Origin: Pirellulales bacterium
GTDB taxonomy: Bacteria; Planctomycetota; Planctomycetia; Pirellulales; JAEUIK01
Length of the DNA stretch: 64,000 nt
NCBI GenBank assembly: GCA_019745975.1
Contig: JAIESQ010000078.1
Coordinates: 28,187 to 92,186 of the forward strand
Reading direction: 5' to 3'
A model generated the notes under the pieces. It did no database searches. It was not told the origin of the DNA and saw only the letters and a program-made list of their open reading frames with translations. A program made the position numbers and the translations under genes. Below, in pieces: positions 59,667 through 64,000 of the stretch. Within the stretch, counting starts at the first letter, position 1. Each line of letters opens with the position of its first letter.

Positions 59667-62600
59667 ATGACGACGCAGCATCTCGCCGCGCCTGAATTCT
59701 GGATTGACGTCGGCGGCACGTTTACCGATTGCTTCGTCCGCCGCTCCGACGGAACGACCGACCGCCACAAGCTCCTGAGTACCGCGGTCACCAAGGGGAG
59801 TTGCGAGCAGGGTACTAGCGCGACCACGATCGTCGACCGTGCGCGTCGCGGCGATCCGCCGCGGTTCTGGGACGGCTATCGCCTGCGGGTCGTCGCTGCC
59901 GACGGCACTACCAGCGCCGAGACATTCGTCGCGCGCTTCGAAACAGCGCCTGGGGCTGCCTGCGACGACCATTCGAGCGCTGCGACGGGAGCGCTGCACC
60001 TCGACCCGCCGTTGCCCTTTGGGCCCGCGGTCGGGCAGCGCTACGAAATACTCTCCGACGAGGAAGCGCCCACGCTGGCGATTCGCTATTTGCTGAAGCT
60101 GGGACGCCACGACGCGATCCCACCCCTGAGCGTGCGGTTGGGCACGACGCGCGGCACGAACGCACTCTTGACGCGTCGCGGAGCGCGGACGGCGCTGGTG
60201 ACCACGCAGGGCTTTGCCGACATTTTGCACATCGGCTATCAAAACCGCCCGCGGCTGTTCGATCTGGCCATCGTGAAGCCGGCGCCCCTGTTCGAGCAGT
60301 CGATCGCGGTCGAGGAACGGCTGGCCGCTGACGGCAAGGTCTTGGTGCCCCCGCGACGAGACGAAATTGCCCGGCAACTTGCCGGGCTGCGCGCGGCGGG
60401 AATTGAGTCGCTGGCCATTTGTCTGCTGCATGGCTTCGAGTACACGGCCCACGAAGAGCTCGTGGCCAATGTCGCGCGCGAGGTTGGTTTCGACGAAATC
60501 AGCGTCTCGCACCGAGTGGCGCCCTTGATCAAAATCGTGGCCCGCGGCGACACGACCGTGATCGACGCGTACCTGAATCCTGTGCTGCGCCGCTACGTGA
60601 ATCGGCTGCTCGAGGCGCTGGGTGAGTCGAGCCGGCTGCGGATCATGACATCAGCGGGCGGCCTGGTCGAAGGTGGCCAGTTCGTCGGCAAGGACAGTAT
60701 TCTCTCCGGGCCGGCTGGCGGCGTGGTCGGCTTCTCGCGCGTGGCACTGGCCGCCGGCTTCGAGCGCTCGATCGGCTTCGACATGGGAGGCACCAGCACT
60801 GACGTTTCGCGGTTTGACGGCCGCCACGAGTTGGAGTTCGAGAACGAAAAGGCGGGGGTGCGGGTGGTTGCGCCCATGCTGCGGATTCACACCGTGGCGG
60901 CAGGTGGCGGGTCGATTTGCGCCTTCGACGGCGTCAAGCTCGTCGTCGGGCCGGATAGCGCCGGCGCCGATCCGGGCCCCGCCTGCTATGGCCGCGGCGG
61001 TCCGCTGGCCGTGACCGACTTGAACTTCTATCTCGGCAAGCTGCTGGTCGAGCAGTTTCCGTTTCAGCTCGATCGCGCGGCGGTGGAGCGGCGGCTGCGC
61101 GAAGTCGCCGGACAGGTCGAAGAGCGAACGGGGAACAAGTACTCACCTGCCGAGCTTTGCGAAGGCTTCCTGCGCATCGCCAATCAAAACATGGTGCAGG
61201 CGATTCGCGCCATCTCGATTGCGCGCGGCGCCGATCCGCGCGACTATGTGCTCGTGGCCTTTGGCGGGGCCGCCGGGCAGCACGCTTGCGCTGTGGCTCG
61301 CGAGCTGGGAATGCGCCAGGTGCTGCTACACCCCGACGCCGGCCTGTTGAGCGCGTACGGCATCGGCCTGGCTGATATCGCGCGGCACCGCGTCGCCGGA
61401 GTCTACCGGCCCTACTCTCCCGCGCTCGTGCGCGAGTTGTCCGATACCTTCGGCGCGCTGGCCGCCGACGCGCGCCGCGAAGTGGAGGCCGAGGGAGTAC
61501 CAGCCCAGCGCGTCGTCGTGCGCCGCGCGTTGGACTTGCGCTATCAGGGGCTCGATGCGTTTCTGACGATCGCCGAGCCGACGAATGGCAGCTACGCCGA
61601 CGCATATGCCGACGAGCATCGCCGGCTCTACGGCTACGTGCACGAACACAAGCCGCTGGAAGTCGTGGCGGCCCGCGTCGAGGTGGTCGGCAACACGGGC
61701 GACCCGTTGCCGCGCAGCCGGCGCGTGACGCCCACGCGCGAGGCGCAAGTGGCGCGCACGACGGATGTCTGGTTCGACGGACGGCCTCGGCAGGCCACTG
61801 TGCATTTGCGCTCGGCGCTGCGGCCGGGTGACCGGATCATCGGCCCGGCGATTGTCGGCGAAACCACTTCGACCACGGTGATCGATCCTGGCTGGACCGC
61901 CGACGTGCTCGGCGAAGGAGAACTGCTGTTGGAGGATATGGGGAAGTCGGTGGGCGCCACTGCCGGCGTGCCCCGCAGAGCAGTTGGTCGTGGAAGCACC
62001 GGCGCGCCCGACCCGGTGCTGCTGGAGATCTTCAACAACCAGTTCGCCGGCATCGCTGAGCAGATGGGGATCACGCTGCGCAACACGGCCAGCAGCGTGA
62101 ACGTCAAGGAGAGGCTCGATTTCAGTTGTGCCCTGTTCACCGCGCGGGGGGAGTTGGTTGTCAATGCGCCACACATTCCCGTGCATTTGGGCGCGATGGG
62201 GCAGACCGTGCGGCACATTCTCGCCGATAATCCGGCAATCGAACCGGGCGACGTGTTTGTCACCAACGACCCCTATCGGGGCGGGTCACACTTGCCCGAC
62301 GTGACCGTGGTCACGCCGGTTCATGAAGCGTCGCGCAGGGACCATGCGGCACGACGTCTGTTGTTCTTCACGGCCAGCCGCGCCCACCACGCCGAGATTG
62401 GCGGCATCGTGCCCGGGTCGATGCCGCCGTTTTCGACCAACCTCGCGCAAGAAGGGGTGCTGATCCGCAATTTTCGCCTGGTGCACGCCGGCCAATCGCG
62501 CACTCATGAGCTCGAAAAACTGCTCACGTCGGGCGACTATCCCTCGCGTGCGCCGGCCGACAATCTCGCCGACATCGCCGCCCAGGTCGCGGCCAACCAG

Positions 62601-63581
62601 CAGGGTGTGCGCGATCTCGAGCGGCTGGTCGAGCGCTATGGATTGCCGCTGGTCGAAGCCTACATGCGTCACATCCAAATCGCGGCGGAACAAAAGCTGC
62701 GACAAGCCCTCGCGCGATTGCCCGACGGCCGCTACGCATTCACCGATCACCTGGACGACGGTTCGCGGTTGTGCGTCGGCATCACATTGCACGCCGATCG
62801 CGCCGCGCGCACGGCGGCCACGATCGATTTCACCGGCACCGGCCCCGTGCTGCCTGGTAACTTGAACGCCAACCGCGCGATCGTCACGGCGGCGGTGTTA
62901 TACGTGCTCCGCACACTGATCGACGAGGACATCCCACTTAACGAAGGGGTGCTGGCGCCGGTCGAGATTGTGCTCCCCGAGTGTTTCTTGAACCCTCCCG
63001 AACGCGACCGGCCGGCCGATTGCGCGGCGGTCGTCGGCGGCAACGTCGAGACGTCGCAGCGCGTGGTCGACGTGCTCTTGGGCGCGCTGGGCCTTGCCGC
63101 CGCGAGCCAAGGAACGATGAACAACGTGCTGTTCGGCGACAGCACGTTCGGCTACTACGAAACGATCTGCGGCGGCGCGGGGGCCGCGCCCACCAACGAT
63201 GGCGCCGACGCCGTCCATACGCACATGACCAACACGCGACTCACCGATCCCGAGGTGCTCGAGCGCCGCGCGCCGGTACGAGTGCGGGAATTCTCGATTC
63301 GGCGCGGCTCGGGCGGGATGGGCCGGCACCGCGGCGGCGCTGGCATCGTGCGGCGGATTGAATTCTTGCGCGAGCTGGACGTGTCAATCCTCTCGCAACG
63401 CCGCGGGCCGTATCCGCCGTACGGATTGGCGGGGGGTATGCCTGGCGCACTGGGGCGCAACTGGCTGCAAAAAACCGACGGCAGCCACGAGGAGCTGCCG
63501 AATCAGGTGCAGTTTTTGGCGCAGCCCGGCGACGTACTGGTGATCGAAACGCCCGGCGGCGGAGGGTATGGGTCCAACTAA
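59667..63581 (+). CDS. 5-oxoprolinase/hydantoinase, fused A and B subunits
   Basis: A 1304-residue ATP-dependent amidohydrolase with HyuA-type and HyuB-type halves in one chain, as in eukaryotic 5-oxoprolinase. The HyuA half (about 8-760) opens with [16 protein letters not shown] and holds [28 protein letters not shown] and [16 protein letters not shown]. The HyuB half (about 770-1304) has [20 protein letters not shown] and [14 protein letters not shown]. It should open a lactam or hydantoin ring using ATP; 5-oxoproline to glutamate is the leading guess. Length matches the fused family. It is coupled to the M20 gene. Confidence 0.93.
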   Translation: MTTQHLAAPEFWIDVGGTFTDCFVRRSDGTTDRHKLLSTAVTKGSCEQGTSATTIVDRARRGDPPRFWDGYRLRVVAADGTTSAETFVARFETAPGAACDDHSSAATGALHLDPPLPFGPAVGQRYEILSDEEAPTLAIRYLLKLGRHDAIPPLSVRLGTTRGTNALLTRRGARTALVTTQGFADILHIGYQNRPRLFDLAIVKPAPLFEQSIAVEERLAADGKVLVPPRRDEIARQLAGLRAAGIESLAICLLHGFEYTAHEELVANVAREVGFDEISVSHRVAPLIKIVARGDTTVIDAYLNPVLRRYVNRLLEALGESSRLRIMTSAGGLVEGGQFVGKDSILSGPAGGVVGFSRVALAAGFERSIGFDMGGTSTDVSRFDGRHELEFENEKAGVRVVAPMLRIHTVAAGGGSICAFDGVKLVVGPDSAGADPGPACYGRGGPLAVTDLNFYLGKLLVEQFPFQLDRAAVERRLREVAGQVEERTGNKYSPAELCEGFLRIANQNMVQAIRAISIARGADPRDYVLVAFGGAAGQHACAVARELGMRQVLLHPDAGLLSAYGIGLADIARHRVAGVYRPYSPALVRELSDTFGALAADARREVEAEGVPAQRVVVRRALDLRYQGLDAFLTIAEPTNGSYADAYADEHRRLYGYVHEHKPLEVVAARVEVVGNTGDPLPRSRRVTPTREAQVARTTDVWFDGRPRQATVHLRSALRPGDRIIGPAIVGETTSTTVIDPGWTADVLGEGELLLEDMGKSVGATAGVPRRAVGRGSTGAPDPVLLEIFNNQFAGIAEQMGITLRNTASSVNVKERLDFSCALFTARGELVVNAPHIPVHLGAMGQTVRHILADNPAIEPGDVFVTNDPYRGGSHLPDVTVVTPVHEASRRDHAARRLLFFTASRAHHAEIGGIVPGSMPPFSTNLAQEGVLIRNFRLVHAGQSRTHELEKLLTSGDYPSRAPADNLADIAAQVAANQQGVRDLERLVERYGLPLVEAYMRHIQIAAEQKLRQALARLPDGRYAFTDHLDDGSRLCVGITLHADRAARTAATIDFTGTGPVLPGNLNANRAIVTAAVLYVLRTLIDEDIPLNEGVLAPVEIVLPECFLNPPERDRPADCAAVVGGNVETSQRVVDVLLGALGLAAASQGTMNNVLFGDSTFGYYETICGGAGAAPTNDGADAVHTHMTNTRLTDPEVLERRAPVRVREFSIRRGSGGMGRHRGGAGIVRRIEFLRELDVSILSQRRGPYPPYGLAGGMPGALGRNWLQKTDGSHEELPNQVQFLAQPGDVLVIETPGGGGYGSN

Positions 63582-63629
63582 TGGCAGAATTTCGGCAATT
63601 CCACGCCGAACGAAAGGGGTAGAATTGCG

Positions 63630-63938
63630 ATGGCGAGCTACATGGGGTCGGCGCCTCCGCCGATCGAAGCGCCAAAGGTGTATCGGGTCATGAAGTGTGA
63701 TTCAACCGACGGCCTGCCGGTCGTTGGCTCGGATTCGCCGTCACAACTGGGGGCAAGGGCGGGGATTGATGTATCGGTGGACACGGCTGGCCAGGTGGTG
63801 CTTGACTCGACGGGCATGTCGGTTGTCCCGAACTGGCGCGACCTGGAGTTCACCCGAATTCCCCGGCGACTTCGCCACTTGGTACCCGGCGCGATGGGCG
63901 GAAATGGTACCGCATGCTTTACAATCTGCACTTTCTGA
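63630..63938 (+). CDS. Small hypothetical protein
   Basis: A 102-residue protein with a GGGG ribosome site before ATG 63630. The C-terminal part, VVPNWRDLEFTRIPRRLRHL followed by VPGAMGGNGTACF, resembles small uncharacterised planctomycete proteins that end in a basic segment and a Gly/Asn-rich tail. There is no membrane segment or signal peptide. I know no function. It lies 48 bases after the oxoprolinase stop in the same direction. Confidence 0.65.
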   Translation: MASYMGSAPPPIEAPKVYRVMKCDSTDGLPVVGSDSPSQLGARAGIDVSVDTAGQVVLDSTGMSVVPNWRDLEFTRIPRRLRHLVPGAMGGNGTACFTICTF

Positions 63939-63962
63939 GAAATCGTCGGTAACTGGTATTCC

Positions 63963-64000
63963 ATGAAAAACGGCTCTTCCCTCAAGCTGCGGTTGCGAGA
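63963..64000 (+). CDS. Possible start of a further gene, cut by the window end
   Basis: An ATG at 63963 opens MKNGSSLKLRLR to the window edge. The ribosome site is weak and only 12 codons are visible, so this is tentative. Confidence 0.3.
   Translation, partial: MKNGSSLKLRLR

Overview
The window is GC-rich chromosomal DNA from a planctomycete, most likely of the order Pirellulales. The lineage call rests on families largely restricted to or expanded in that group: a PVC-type dehydrogenase/HEAT/cytochrome c protein (557-3574), a Tat-exported DUF1501 protein (12314-13795), a TIGR03009-type protein (19993-21150), a DUF5060 glycosidase-like protein (9371-11302), and several small planctomycete-looking proteins of unknown role. 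There are no phage genes, transposase genes, CRISPR arrays, rRNAs or tRNAs that I could recognise.

Layout. 1-7.1 kb: the tail of a LysR regulator, the PVC cytochrome protein, then a GNAT acetyltransferase coupled to two M16 peptidase subunits with complementary active-site halves. 7.2-14 kb: a signal peptidase with two duplicated small membrane proteins, a broken radical SAM gene, mscL coupled to a DUF5060 protein, a second GNAT and the DUF1501 protein. 14.2-21.2 kb: a membrane-organisation cluster (FloA flotillin, a short NfeD and a long NfeD with degenerate ClpP-like domains) and the TIGR03009 protein. 21.4-34.9 kb: scattered housekeeping genes (hemH, queC-like, aroC, purC) among a transglutaminase, a glycosyltransferase, a metallophosphoesterase, a B12-binding radical SAM enzyme and hypotheticals. 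35.1-39.2 kb: a GH10-like protein translationally coupled to an MgtA-type P-ATPase. 39.2-41.9 kb: a repeat-rich stretch with a MazG-like hydrolase and a degenerate receiver protein flanked by two related MITE-like elements. 41.9-57.3 kb: a complete 14-gene respiratory complex I operon, nuoA to nuoN, read on the minus strand. 57.6-58.1 kb: three tandem copies of a structured small RNA. 58.4-64 kb: an M20 peptidase with a fused 5-oxoprolinase/hydantoinase, then a small protein.

The most unusual part is the RNA array at 57.6-58.1 kb, directly upstream of the nuo promoter. Each copy has its own -10 box, a GNRA-capped hairpin, and a terminator hairpin with an invariant 11-nt C-rich loop. Stem changes are compensated between copies, so the conserved object is an RNA fold rather than a peptide. 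The second theme is palindromic repeats: at least three families (a 31-bp palindrome, a 9-bp-stem CACTGCTRG hairpin and a GTAGGGTGTG hairpin) occupy the spacers, including several inside the nuo operon.

Gene coordinates use the start I consider best supported, often shorter than the longest open frame. Promoters are by-eye matches to sigma70-like hexamers.
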